From positions 1-11,100 of the forward strand of contig CAZUNB010000037.1 of NCBI GenBank assembly GCA_964622235.1: 11,100 bases of DNA, written 5' to 3'. A program made the translations under genes and the position numbers. The notes under the pieces were generated by a model, which saw only the letters and a program-made list of their open reading frames with translations, did not search any database and was not told where the DNA came from. This document shows positions 1 through 6,662 of the stretch, one piece after another; positions within the stretch are counted from its first letter, which is position 1, and every line of letters begins with the position of its first letter. The DNA is from CAZUNB01 sp964622235 (GTDB lineage: Bacteria; Patescibacteriota; Saccharimonadia; Saccharimonadales; JAGPDM01).

Positions 1-524
1 TGCTTTCGATGCATCGAGAAGAGAATATCGATAACGAGTCTAATTTTATGAGCTTGATGAACTCGATTAACGTTATTGCGGAGCGATACAAGATGCCCGT
101 GATTTATAGTACTCACCCTCGTAGTAAAAAGTTTATAGATCAACGTAACTTCAAATTTCATCCGCTGGTACAAAATCTCAAACCTTTTGGCTTTATGGAT
201 TATAATAAACTACAAAAAAATGCGTACTGCGTACTAAGCGACAGCGGCACCCTCAGCGAAGAAAGTGCGATGCTTAATTTTGCTGGTGTGCTTATTCGCA
301 CCAGTACCGAGCGGCCCGAAGCGCTCGATAAGGGCACTATCGTTATTGGTGGCATTACAGAAGGCTCCATCGAGCAGTCAATCGAATTAGCTACCTCTAT
401 GCGAGACAATCAGGAAGAAGTAGTTCTGCCAATCGATTACAACGACACAAACGTATCCATTAAAGTTTGCAAAATAATTCAAAGCTATACTGATATCGTG
501 AACATCACTACTTGGAGAAAATAA
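1..524 (+). CDS. fnlC: UDP-sugar 2-epimerase, FnlC/CapG-like, 3' part
   Basis: C-terminal about 173 residues of a non-hydrolysing UDP-N-acetylhexosamine 2-epimerase; the gene starts before the window (codon phase begins at base 3). Family knowledge: these cytoplasmic enzymes are about 370-380 residues long, and FnlC/Cap5G finishes UDP-N-acetyl-L-fucosamine synthesis. Visible evidence: the hallmark SMHREENID motif at bases 6-32, a THPRSK segment after the next strand, then LSDSGTLSEES (about 231-265) and ERPEALDKG (about 307-333), the UDP-binding signature. The SDSGT-EES plus ERPE combination fits FnlC/CapG better than WecB, whose usual form is DSGG-QEE. Stop is TAA 522-524. The next gene begins 5 bases later and encodes a WbuB-like transferase, the partner of FnlC in L-FucNAc glycans, which supports the subtype. 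It could still be a WbpI or WecB-type epimerase. Confidence 0.85.
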   Translation, partial: LSMHREENIDNESNFMSLMNSINVIAERYKMPVIYSTHPRSKKFIDQRNFKFHPLVQNLKPFGFMDYNKLQKNAYCVLSDSGTLSEESAMLNFAGVLIRTSTERPEALDKGTIVIGGITEGSIEQSIELATSMRDNQEEVVLPIDYNDTNVSIKVCKIIQSYTDIVNITTWRK

Positions 525-529
525 TTGGT

Positions 530-1753
530 GTGAGTAAAAGAATACTCATTGTTGGTCAACATTTCTGGCCAGAATCGTTTCGGGTTAACGATATTGCCGA
601 CTATTTCGTAGAACAGGGCTGCGAAGTAGATGTGCTCTGTGGCAAACCAAACTACCCTTCGGGCCAGTTCTCTGAGGGTTATTCTTTCTGGAGCAAAATC
701 AAAGAAGAGCATAAAGGCATTACAATCTACCGTGCTCCGGAGATACCACGAGGCAGCAATACGAATATACGTATTTTACTCAACTACATATCCTTTCCTG
801 TTTTTAGCCTATTCTTTATCCCTTTTCTGTTAACTAAAAAATACGATAAGATATTTCTTTATCAACTATCACCGGTAATGATGTCTTTTGCTGGGATTAT
901 GATTGGGAAAATTAAAAGAGTCGAAACGACAATGTATGTTCTCGACCTGTGGCCAGAAAATCTTTTCTCCGTAATAGATATTATGAATAAGTTTTTACGA
1001 AAACTAGTGACTACAATTTCGCATTGGCACTACAGAAGTGTCGATAAGCTCATTGTCCTGTCCGACAGAATGAAGCTTCAACTTCAAAAGGTTACCGCCA
1101 AGCCAGATAACCAGGTCATCGTCCTGCCCCAAGCCTGCGAAAAGCTGTACGAGCAAGATGTCCGTGATAAAAAGCTCGAGGAGAGGTTTAGCGGTGGTTT
1201 TAATATTGTCTTCGCTGGTAATATTAGCCCAGCTCAATCATTTGAAACGATTATCGATGCGGCTAAAATCCTAAAAAAAGAAGGCCTGAAAGATATTAGG
1301 TGGATTATTGTAGGCGATGGCATGTCTAGAAAATGGCTAGAGGAAAAAGTCGCAAAAGCCGACCTTTCAGAGTCATTTTACTTTGAAGGATTCCGCCCCA
1401 TGGAGGACATTCCAAAATATACGGGGACTGCAGATGCTCTAGTGGGATGTTTAGTAAAAAGCGACTTATTAGAGGCTACTATCCCAGCAAAAGTCATGTC
1501 GTATATCGCATCAGGCAAGCCTCTTCTGCTAGCTATGGACGGCGAAGTGCAAACACTAGTGAATAACACGATACAGTGTGGTCTTGTAGGCCCTACTGGC
1601 GATGCACGGGCACTTGCCGATAACACTAGGCTCATCTACAATCTTTCGCAGCACGAACGAGACACTATGGGTAGAAAAGGACGACTGTATCACCTCAAAC
1701 ACTTCGAACGAAATCTAATATTAGATAAGTTATACAATTTCATCTTAAGGTAG
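530..1753 (+). CDS. wbuB: Glycosyltransferase family 4, WbuB-like
   Basis: A 407-residue GT-B fold glycosyltransferase acting at the cytoplasmic face of the membrane; WbuB of E. coli transfers L-FucNAc to a lipid-linked acceptor. The N-terminus (ILIVGQHFWPESFRVNDIA) and the following GKPNYPSG segment are typical of this family. A hydrophobic stretch near residues 80-105 fits membrane association. The C-terminal Rossmann half has FAGNISPAQ and a nucleotide-sugar site around EATIPAKVMSYIASGKP. Start: GTG 530 is chosen because the conserved strand begins three residues later and a GGAG lies at 514-517 (spacing 12, rather long). TTG 512 is an alternative that would overlap the epimerase stop. It sits 5 bases after the epimerase, so the two are likely one transcript. 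Substrate assignment rests on family resemblance plus this neighbour; the GT4 call itself is firm. Confidence 0.88.
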   Translation: MSKRILIVGQHFWPESFRVNDIADYFVEQGCEVDVLCGKPNYPSGQFSEGYSFWSKIKEEHKGITIYRAPEIPRGSNTNIRILLNYISFPVFSLFFIPFLLTKKYDKIFLYQLSPVMMSFAGIMIGKIKRVETTMYVLDLWPENLFSVIDIMNKFLRKLVTTISHWHYRSVDKLIVLSDRMKLQLQKVTAKPDNQVIVLPQACEKLYEQDVRDKKLEERFSGGFNIVFAGNISPAQSFETIIDAAKILKKEGLKDIRWIIVGDGMSRKWLEEKVAKADLSESFYFEGFRPMEDIPKYTGTADALVGCLVKSDLLEATIPAKVMSYIASGKPLLLAMDGEVQTLVNNTIQCGLVGPTGDARALADNTRLIYNLSQHERDTMGRKGRLYHLKHFERNLILDKLYNFILR

Positions 1754-1760
1754 GCTCAGG

Positions 1761-1766
1761 TATAAT
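1761..1766 (+). promoter_or_regulatory. -10 hexamer, putative leaderless promoter
   Basis: A perfect TATAAT lies six bases before the ATG at 1773, in the 19-base gap after the glycosyltransferase stop. Transcription would start at or next to the ATG, giving a leaderless mRNA. There is no good -35 (only TTTCAT at 1738-1743) and no Shine-Dalgarno. The stretch TATAATTCTACTATG recurs with three changes before 2140 and before 6118. Confidence 0.55.
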
Positions 1767-1772
1767 TCTACT

Positions 1773-2132
1773 ATGGTTAAATCTTTTCTCCCGCTAGCCT
1801 TATATGTGCTCACCACTTCAGCAGGGTTAATAGTTATAAAACTTAGTTCAAGCGGGGGCTTCCCAGTGGCCTATGTTAACGATAAAATTCAGTTAAATTT
1901 TAATTTATTAAGTATCCTAGGTGTTTTTCTGTACGGGTTAAGTTTTATTTTATATTTTTATTTAATTTCAAAATTCGACTTAGGTTATATCATACCGCTA
2001 ACTACTGCGCTCGTGTATATTTTAATATTTATTGCATCGTTTTTAATATTTCATGAATCCTTCACTATAGCGAAGATAGTTGGGATCTCTCTTATTGTTG
2101 CTGGACTTATATTCCTGAATACGTCGAAATAA
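1773..2132 (+). CDS. Small four-helix membrane protein, ArnE/ArnF-like (SMR/EamA fold)
   Basis: A 119-residue protein with four predicted membrane segments (about residues 4-24, 42-64, 69-92 and 97-116), the size and topology of the small multidrug resistance/ArnE-ArnF group. The stretch DLGYIIPLTTALVYIL in helix 3 resembles the DLSLAYPML region of ArnE/ArnF, subunits implicated in moving undecaprenyl-phosphate-linked aminoarabinose across the membrane. The first helix (LALYVLTTSAGLIVIKL) has no acidic residue, so the Glu14 that drives proton-coupled drug export in EmrE is missing; drug efflux is therefore unlikely. It lies between a glycosyltransferase and a GT-C-like protein, so a role in carrying lipid-linked sugar is a reasonable inference. 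Start ATG 1773 follows a TATAAT by six bases. No partner subunit is visible nearby; it may homodimerise. Confidence 0.72.
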   Translation: MVKSFLPLALYVLTTSAGLIVIKLSSSGGFPVAYVNDKIQLNFNLLSILGVFLYGLSFILYFYLISKFDLGYIIPLTTALVYILIFIASFLIFHESFTIAKIVGISLIVAGLIFLNTSK

Positions 2133-2133
2133 T
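2128..2133 (+). promoter_or_regulatory. -10-like hexamer before 2140 gene
   Basis: AATAAT overlaps the TAA stop of the preceding gene and is followed six bases later by ATG 2140. The 15 bases ending in that ATG match the 1761-1775 element at 12 positions, including ACTATG. It could drive a leaderless transcript, or simply be a similar start context. No -35 is recognisable. Confidence 0.35.
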
Positions 2134-2139
2134 CCCACT

Positions 2140-4155
2140 ATGCATAACTCCATTAAATATATACTGCCAACCATAAAGACTAATGTAGACAAATTTATGA
2201 AAAGCGTCTGGCTTTTTCCGGCACTTTTAACAATCTTGCTTGTCCTCCTTACGTCTCTTCAGATTAATGGAAGCTCGATTGGTACCTATCACGACTTTTT
2301 TTATGGAAACCAAACAGACAAAGATTTGGTGGCTAATAAGCCGAGACCAATAAGATCTGATGAGTGGATGGTTAATACACAAAAAGCTATCGGTCAAAAA
2401 AATAATAATCTTGAGAGCATTAATCACAATGTAGGAAATGGAGAGGATGCAAGACTCCTTGCTGATGAACCCTACCTCGACTGGTCTATAATTTTTAAAC
2501 CCCATAACCTAGGCTACTTACTGTTACCGCTAAATAACGCTTTTGCTTTACACTGGTGGATGCCATCCTATCTGCTGGTATTGAGTGTATATTTTTTTAT
2601 ATTAAAATTTCTACCAAGAAGAAGAATGATCGCATCGCTGTTGTCTTTAAGTTTTCTATTTAGTCCGTTTTTTCAATGGTGGTATTCTAACGGTACAATT
2701 GGCTCCGTGTACTGGCCTTTATTTGGAATCGTTGCTTTTGTGAGCCTGCTTAAGTCAAAGAAATGGACGATAAGAACATTGTGGTCGTTGCTACTTTCGT
2801 ATATCGCCGTTGCTTTCATGCTGATACTCTATCCACCTTTTCAAATACCTACAGCTATCGTTTCGATATTTTTTTTAGTGGGCTACTTGTTGAAGCAAAG
2901 CCAGAATCAAGGTCTCGACAAGAAAGTCGTAATGACAACAATGATGTATGCGGCAAGCAGTCTTCTATTGAGTGCATCTGTTGTTGGGTTATTTATTTAT
3001 CAATCAAAAAATGTGATTGAAACACTCCAAAATACTGCCTACCCCGGAAAGCGGATTGTTGAAAGTGGCAACTACAATAAGACTCATTTTTTCACTAGCA
3101 ATCTAGCTCCACTTTTCCAGAACGACCTCAGAGCTGATGCGTATCGGCGACCATCCATCGGTGCAACAAATCAAAGCGAGTCATCCAACTTTATTGTACT
3201 ATTTCCATTCCTGATACTCCCACTATCTTACTTATGCTACAGGACATATAAACGCAAAAAAGAGGTTGATTATATCGTCCTATCGTTGTTCGCTACGGCA
3301 GGTATTTTTTTTGCATGGCTTTTTATTCCCGAGCTAAGTATTCTTGGCCAAGTTAGCTTATTGAACAAGGTGCCACTTCCTCGACTTCTTATAGGCATTG
3401 GTTTAATGAATGTAATCTTTACATGTATTTTCATTAAATTATACAGCGACACTAAGATTCGGTTAAATTTACCTCTCAGTGTAATATATGGCCTACTTTC
3501 ATTCATATTCTACCTGGTGCTTAATTTTCGCACCGCACTAGAGTTTCCTAATTTTATTGGACTTGAGTTGGCGATACTGCTGGCGATACCCATACCGTTA
3601 GTTATATTTCTACTGCTCAGGAAGCACTACTTATTTGCTTTATCTGTTTATTTGATATTTTCGCTATTCTCAGTTTATCAAATCAATCCTTTATATAAAG
3701 GTACTGACGTCTTGACTCAGACCCCTATATCTTTAGCTATTCGACAGACTAGCCCGGATAGCAATAAGAAATGGGTCAGTGAAGATAAATATTTAGAGAA
3801 TTTTGCAGCCATGAATGGAAGACCTTCTTTGACGGGCACTTATCTATACCCCCAACTAGAGATATGGAAAGGGTTAAGCCAAAAAGATAGAGAGAGCAGC
3901 TACAACCGCTATGCCCACGTTAACTTCACTTTCGATAGGAATGCTGAGAAGAACATAAAACCAATACCATCATCTCCGATTGCTGATCAGTTTAATTTAA
4001 CGATTGAACCCTGTGATCGATTCCTTAAATATAATAACGTAGGGTTTCTCATAACTTCGGCCGAGTTTGAAGAGGGAGCTGCAAACTGTGCCTCATTGTT
4101 AAGAACAGTCAACTACCCTCAGATGGATTATTTTATCTATAAGCTAAACTTCTGA
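2140..4155 (+). CDS. Large multi-pass membrane protein with RSDEW motif, possible GT-C glycosyltransferase
   Basis: A 671-residue integral membrane protein. A first helix (about residues 22-42) is followed by a long loop (about 43-120) holding PRPIRSDEW (RSDEW at 72-76, with adjacent Asp74 and Glu75), then roughly ten or more hydrophobic segments up to about residue 510, and a hydrophilic C-terminal domain (about 512-671). Acidic residues in the first outer loop followed by many helices and a soluble tail is the GT-C architecture, in which lipid-phosphate sugars are transferred outside the membrane. I recall similar RSDEW-containing uncharacterised membrane proteins in actinobacteria, but cannot name a proven family function. 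Start ATG 2140 lies 7 bases after the previous stop; Met20 (ATG 2197) is a possible later start just before the first helix. Position inside a glycan cluster supports a role in glycan transfer; that is inference. Confidence 0.7.
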   Translation: MHNSIKYILPTIKTNVDKFMKSVWLFPALLTILLVLLTSLQINGSSIGTYHDFFYGNQTDKDLVANKPRPIRSDEWMVNTQKAIGQKNNNLESINHNVGNGEDARLLADEPYLDWSIIFKPHNLGYLLLPLNNAFALHWWMPSYLLVLSVYFFILKFLPRRRMIASLLSLSFLFSPFFQWWYSNGTIGSVYWPLFGIVAFVSLLKSKKWTIRTLWSLLLSYIAVAFMLILYPPFQIPTAIVSIFFLVGYLLKQSQNQGLDKKVVMTTMMYAASSLLLSASVVGLFIYQSKNVIETLQNTAYPGKRIVESGNYNKTHFFTSNLAPLFQNDLRADAYRRPSIGATNQSESSNFIVLFPFLILPLSYLCYRTYKRKKEVDYIVLSLFATAGIFFAWLFIPELSILGQVSLLNKVPLPRLLIGIGLMNVIFTCIFIKLYSDTKIRLNLPLSVIYGLLSFIFYLVLNFRTALEFPNFIGLELAILLAIPIPLVIFLLLRKHYLFALSVYLIFSLFSVYQINPLYKGTDVLTQTPISLAIRQTSPDSNKKWVSEDKYLENFAAMNGRPSLTGTYLYPQLEIWKGLSQKDRESSYNRYAHVNFTFDRNAEKNIKPIPSSPIADQFNLTIEPCDRFLKYNNVGFLITSAEFEEGAANCASLLRTVNYPQMDYFIYKLNF

Positions 4156-4260
4156 AAAAAGTTAGCCGTGTTGCAGAATCTGCAGAAGATATAAAACAAA
4201 AAATGGTTTACTAAAAACGCGTTTTGTATTTTTTTGCTTCTACCCGTAGATTTTCGTGGT
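4156..4260. other. AT-rich intergenic stretch before cassette 1
   Basis: About 100 bases with no ORF. It contains a 12-base palindrome (AAAACGCGTTTT, 4214-4225) followed by a T-rich run (4227-4235), and a weak TCTA/TAGA stem around 4241-4252. Both stems are too short to call a terminator with confidence, but transcription from the glycan block may end here because a new promoter follows directly. Confidence 0.3.
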
Positions 4261-4289
4261 TTGACATAAGCATGATTCTGTGCTAAATT
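4261..4289 (+). promoter_or_regulatory. Promoter of cassette copy 1
   Basis: TTGACA (4261-4266), a 17-base spacer, then TAAATT (4284-4289) preceded by TGC, an extended -10. The 32 bases 4261-4292 are identical to 6049-6080 in front of the paralogous gene. Between the -10 and the ATG at 4326 lie about 36 AT-rich bases ending in AAAAACGGTACAA, also shared with copy 2. The perfect -35 and the conservation in both copies make this the best-supported promoter in the window. Confidence 0.8.
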
Positions 4290-4322
4290 ATTTACATAAA
4301 TCATAAATAAAAAACGGTACAA
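4261..4322 (+). repeat. Direct repeat, upstream region copy 1
   Basis: Upstream region shared with 6049-6110: a 32-base perfect block, a diverged AT-rich middle, and a 13-base perfect block (AAAAACGGTACAA, 4310-4322 versus 6098-6110). The similarity continues into the N-terminal codons of the two genes. The two copies are in direct orientation 1788 bases apart and bracket the first Ig-like gene and the DUF2142 gene. Confidence 0.85.
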
Positions 4323-4325
4323 AAA

Positions 4326-4853
4326 ATGAAAACAAAAAAAACACTTATAATCATATTAATCGTCGCTCTGCTCAGCGGACTAGCCTACGCTGGAGTGCAA
4401 TCACAAAAAGATTCGGCTACAGACCGAACAGAAAATTTTACAAAGAATAATGGAGTCTCAAAAAAGGATAAAGTAGAGAAAAACACCAAAAGTACTCCAA
4501 AAGGAGTAGAGGATAAACCCCTAACAGAGGCGGACGAACGAGGTGAAGACCCAACAAAACAGCCAAGCACTAACAGCCAGAGCGGCAGTATCTCCATTAG
4601 CACCGCTCAAGACGTTGGCGACGCAGTAATTGTACGAACTGTCGTTAATAAGATTACCTCTGGTGAGTGCATGCTTAAAGCTACGAATGGCGGAAAAACT
4701 ATAACCAAAAGTGCACAGCTCGGTTTAGTGACGAACTACTACACCTGCCAAGGTTTTGACATCAACAAAGACGAGCTCGGAGCAGGAACGTGGAGTGTGA
4801 GTGTGAGTGTTGGCAACATATCTTCAGGAATAACCAAGGTAGACGTCAAATGA
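4326..4853 (+). CDS. Small secreted Ig-like protein, cassette copy 1
   Basis: A 175-residue exported protein of no family I can name. Residues 1-22 form a signal peptide or anchor (KK start, hydrophobic core, then AYA as a type I cleavage site). Residues 23-85 are a hydrophilic linker rich in Lys, Glu, Thr and Asn. Residues 86-175 form a compact beta-rich domain with alternating hydrophobic residues, ending in SVSVSVGN and VDVK, probably an immunoglobulin-like sandwich. Cys115 and Cys141 could form a disulfide. The protein at 6118 has the same plan, the same first 20 or so residues, and cysteines at the same 26-residue spacing. Start ATG 4326 has no Shine-Dalgarno. The stop TGA (4851-4853) overlaps the next ATG (4850), so the second cassette gene was translationally coupled. 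Probable role: cell-surface protein working with the partner encoded downstream; inferred from the paired layout. Confidence 0.78.
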   Translation: MKTKKTLIIILIVALLSGLAYAGVQSQKDSATDRTENFTKNNGVSKKDKVEKNTKSTPKGVEDKPLTEADERGEDPTKQPSTNSQSGSISISTAQDVGDAVIVRTVVNKITSGECMLKATNGGKTITKSAQLGLVTNYYTCQGFDINKDELGAGTWSVSVSVGNISSGITKVDVK

Positions 4854-5122
4854 TTAAACGATTTGCAATTCTCTTGTTTGCATTATCTATCGTGGGTATC
4901 GGATTTTTAGCCCAACATACCTACAGCCGACTGATACCAGGCCTGGGAGGAGTCGATAAAGGTGCGTGCGTAAATAATGAAAAACTGAAAAGGATGGCTG
5001 ATCGTCCACCCAACCTGTCCAACAAGACTAATATTGGCAGCCGTTTCGGCATCTTTATAGACAATCATGGAGTCAGAATAGCCAATGCCGTAGAGCGAAG
5101 TAAGAATAAAGGTCATAACTGA
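4850..5122 (+). pseudogene. Signal-peptide stub of the broken second cassette gene
   Basis: An open frame of 90 codons starting at ATG 4850, overlapping the upstream stop by ATGA. Only the first 21 residues look biological: MIKRFAILLFALSIVGIGFLA is a convincing export signal, as expected for the secreted partner found at this place in cassette copy 2. From about base 4910 the frame runs antisense through the DUF2142 gene and gives an unstructured, basic sequence. I read this as the 5' end of a secreted-protein gene cut off by a rearrangement whose join lies near 4907-4913, followed by chance readthrough to a stop at 5120-5122. The stub is not obviously similar in sequence to the start of the 6663 protein, so its original identity is inferred from position. 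A genuine short fusion protein cannot be excluded. Confidence 0.6.
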
Positions 5123-5980
5123 CAGGAGCATGATCCCATATTTAACATAATGTGCTTTTCCTTTGTACCAATATTTATTGGCTGGTATAAAAAATAACAT
5201 TCCTAGCAGCAAAGCATAACTAGGCTTAGTAAGAGCCAGGAGGAGAGATGCTCCTGCAAGTGCGTAAGTATATCTTCGATTGAAGCGATATGACTTAGAC
5301 AGAAACCGACATAGTAAACTAAAAAACAAAATAACAGCCGCAATAGTAAATGTGTCGGCCGTTATAATAGAAGCTTGAAAAATAGAAGTCGGCAAAAGAG
5401 CTGTTATGAAAACAAGCCACCGAATTTTTTGTCTCCTTAAAGCGAACAGTGCAGCAAAACAAACGATACAATATGAGATGGACTGCATGATTCTTGCTAA
5501 CTCAACAGAGCCATCAACAGTTAGGTTAATATGTCTTGCTATAAAAAACCCGGTAGATGCAGGGGCGTAGATAATTGGTGAATAGAGTCCTGTCGGTCCA
5601 AAATCATATTCTGTAAAATGGCTATCCTTTATCCCCTTGCCTTCGATACGCTGGTTTCTCGCAATGTCAACGATGTCTTTTCTCATATAAAAAGGCTGCC
5701 CACGGTCAACACTGTTTGACTCGCTGTGACCGTGGTTGAGGTTATCTACAAGTCCTCTAGGCAACATTCCCCCGTAATGACCCGGTCCGCCGCCGAGCGG
5801 GTTCGGATAAAGCTCTCCGAGTGATATCTGGTAGGCTCGTGCAATATGAACCTGTTCATCGAGCCCCCATGCTGGTGGTGTGTAGACAACGAAAGTTATT
5901 ATGGCCGGAACAGCAATTATAAGAAATAAATACTCTGTATGACTCCCGAAAAAAGCAATCGCTGATTTTATTTTTTGCAT
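4907..5980 (-). CDS. DUF2142 membrane protein, C-terminally truncated
   Basis: A 357-residue multi-pass membrane protein. After a first helix (about residues 15-35) comes PPAWGLDEQVHIARAYQ, the DE-H-RA signature of the DUF2142 family, then a long outer loop (to about 150), and at least six more hydrophobic segments to the end. DUF2142 proteins are uncharacterised; they have a GT-C-like layout and commonly lie in polysaccharide clusters. From memory the family usually runs beyond 400 residues and continues after this point with a GWLDT-type motif. Here the frame ends at SAVGMLG followed by TAA (4907-4909), so the tail looks cut off exactly at the join with the plus-strand signal-peptide stub. 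Start ATG 5978-5980 has no Shine-Dalgarno; TAAAAT on this strand (5994-5999) lies 13 bases upstream. It is the only minus-strand gene, which fits an inserted or inverted segment. Whether the truncated protein works is unknown. Confidence 0.8.
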   Translation of the reverse strand: MQKIKSAIAFFGSHTEYLFLIIAVPAIITFVVYTPPAWGLDEQVHIARAYQISLGELYPNPLGGGPGHYGGMLPRGLVDNLNHGHSESNSVDRGQPFYMRKDIVDIARNQRIEGKGIKDSHFTEYDFGPTGLYSPIIYAPASTGFFIARHINLTVDGSVELARIMQSISYCIVCFAALFALRRQKIRWLVFITALLPTSIFQASIITADTFTIAAVILFFSLLCRFLSKSYRFNRRYTYALAGASLLLALTKPSYALLLGMLFFIPANKYWYKGKAHYVKYGIMLLSVMTFILTSLYGIGYSDSMIVYKDAETAANISLVGQVGWTISHPFQFFIIYARTFIDSSQAWYQSAVGMLG

Positions 5981-5983
5981 GAT

Positions 5984-5996
5984 AATTGTAACAATT
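5984..5996. promoter_or_regulatory. 13-base palindrome just upstream of the DUF2142 start
   Basis: AATTGT-A-ACAATT, a perfect 6+1+6 inverted repeat ending three bases from the DUF2142 start codon and overlapping its likely -10 (ATTTTA on the plus strand, 5994-5999). Position suits an operator, but AT-rich palindromes of this size also arise by chance. An AGCATGCT palindrome lies next to it at 5999-6006. Confidence 0.3.
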
Positions 5997-6048
5997 TTAG
6001 CATGCTTCTATTCTTGTTAGCTAGTTTGTTCAATATATGGTTTTTTTA

Positions 6049-6077
6049 TTGACATAAGCATGATTCTGTGCTAAATT
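6049..6077 (+). promoter_or_regulatory. Promoter of cassette copy 2
   Basis: TTGACA (6049-6054), 17 bases, TAAATT (6072-6077) with an upstream TGC, identical to the copy 1 promoter. A second -10-like hexamer, TACAAT (6106-6111), lies six bases before ATG 6118 in the context TACAATAATACTATG, like the element at 1761; it may give a second, leaderless start. Copy 1 lacks this second element in intact form (TACAAA directly before the ATG). Confidence 0.8.
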
Positions 6078-6110
6078 ATTATTATAAATTGAAAAATAAA
6101 AACGGTACAA
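6049..6110 (+). repeat. Direct repeat, upstream region copy 2
   Basis: Second copy of the upstream region described at 4261: perfect 32-base block 6049-6080 and perfect 13-base block 6098-6110. Similarity fades upstream of the -35, where the divergent DUF2142 start region begins. Confidence 0.85.
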
Positions 6111-6117
6111 TAATACT

Positions 6118-6661
6118 ATGAAACCAAAAAAAATATTTATCGCCATCCTAATTATCGCTCTACTTAGCGGATTAGCCTACGCCGGTGTGCAGTCGCAAAA
6201 AAACAGCGCGACCAACCGAACAACACCCACTAAAAGCACCGAAAAGCAATCGAAGCAGAATGAGAAGAAGACTGGAATCGAATCTACCAGTGTGCCAAAC
6301 GAATCCAAGCCAGTAGAAAAAGAAAAAAAGGCCTCTCCATCCTACGAAGGAGAAAGTCCTAATAATTCACAGACTTTAACTGGTGCCATTAGCTACAGCT
6401 CTGTTGCCGGAGACAACCTTATTATACGAACAACAATCAATCAGGCCGTCGGGTCCGGAACTTGCAATCTTACACTAAAGAATGGGGCGAAAACTGTCAC
6501 AAAGACTAGCGGCATAACACAGGATCCATCTTCATCTACCTGCGAGGGCTTTAATGTTTCCACGGCAGAACTAGAAAGTGGAAACTGGAGTATCATCATA
6601 GATATAAGCGGTGGCNNNNNNNNNNAAAACTGGGCAGCTAACTGGAAGTGTACGGATATAA
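6118..6661 (+). CDS. Small secreted Ig-like protein, cassette copy 2, broken by an assembly gap
   Basis: Paralogue of the 4326 gene: near-identical signal peptide ending in AYA (residues 20-22), a Lys/Glu/Ser/Thr-rich linker (about 23-87), and a beta-rich domain from about residue 88 with Cys116 and Cys142 at the same 26-residue spacing. Ten N bases (6616-6625) follow GNWSIIIDISGG. Reading straight through the gap gives NWAANWKCTDIR, which does not look like the paralogue. The +1 frame after the gap reads KTGQLTGSVRI then TAA (6659-6661), which matches the copy 1 ending (SSGITKVDVK) in strand pattern and leaves one base before the next gene's ATG. I therefore place the true stop at 6661 and regard the N run as a placeholder of unknown real length. 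The function is unknown; it is exported and probably acts with the protein encoded next. Confidence 0.78.
6616..6625. other. Assembly gap (10 N)
   Basis: Ten consecutive N bases inside the second Ig-like gene. The reading frames on the two sides agree with the paralogue only if the missing length is not 10 (modulo 3), so it is a nominal gap. Confidence 0.97.
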
Positions 6662-6662
6662 G

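Noticed and set aside
4214..4225. AAAACGCGTTTT palindrome as a firm intrinsic terminator
   Set aside because: A usable hairpin would have only a 4-base A/T stem with a CGCG loop; too weak despite the following T-rich run.
4794..4810. Short AGTGTG tandem repeat as a phase-variation tract
   Set aside because: Fewer than three units, the unit is six bases long (in frame), and it simply encodes the SVSVSV beta strand.
4910..5122. C-terminal 70 residues of the plus-strand frame starting at 4850 as a real protein domain
   Set aside because: It runs fully antisense to the recognisable DUF2142 coding sequence, has no hydrophobic core or motif, and starts at the apparent rearrangement join.
4261..6080. 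The segment between the promoter repeats as an insertion sequence or transposon
   Set aside because: No transposase, integrase or terminal inverted repeats; the repeats are gene promoters continuing into paralogous coding sequence.
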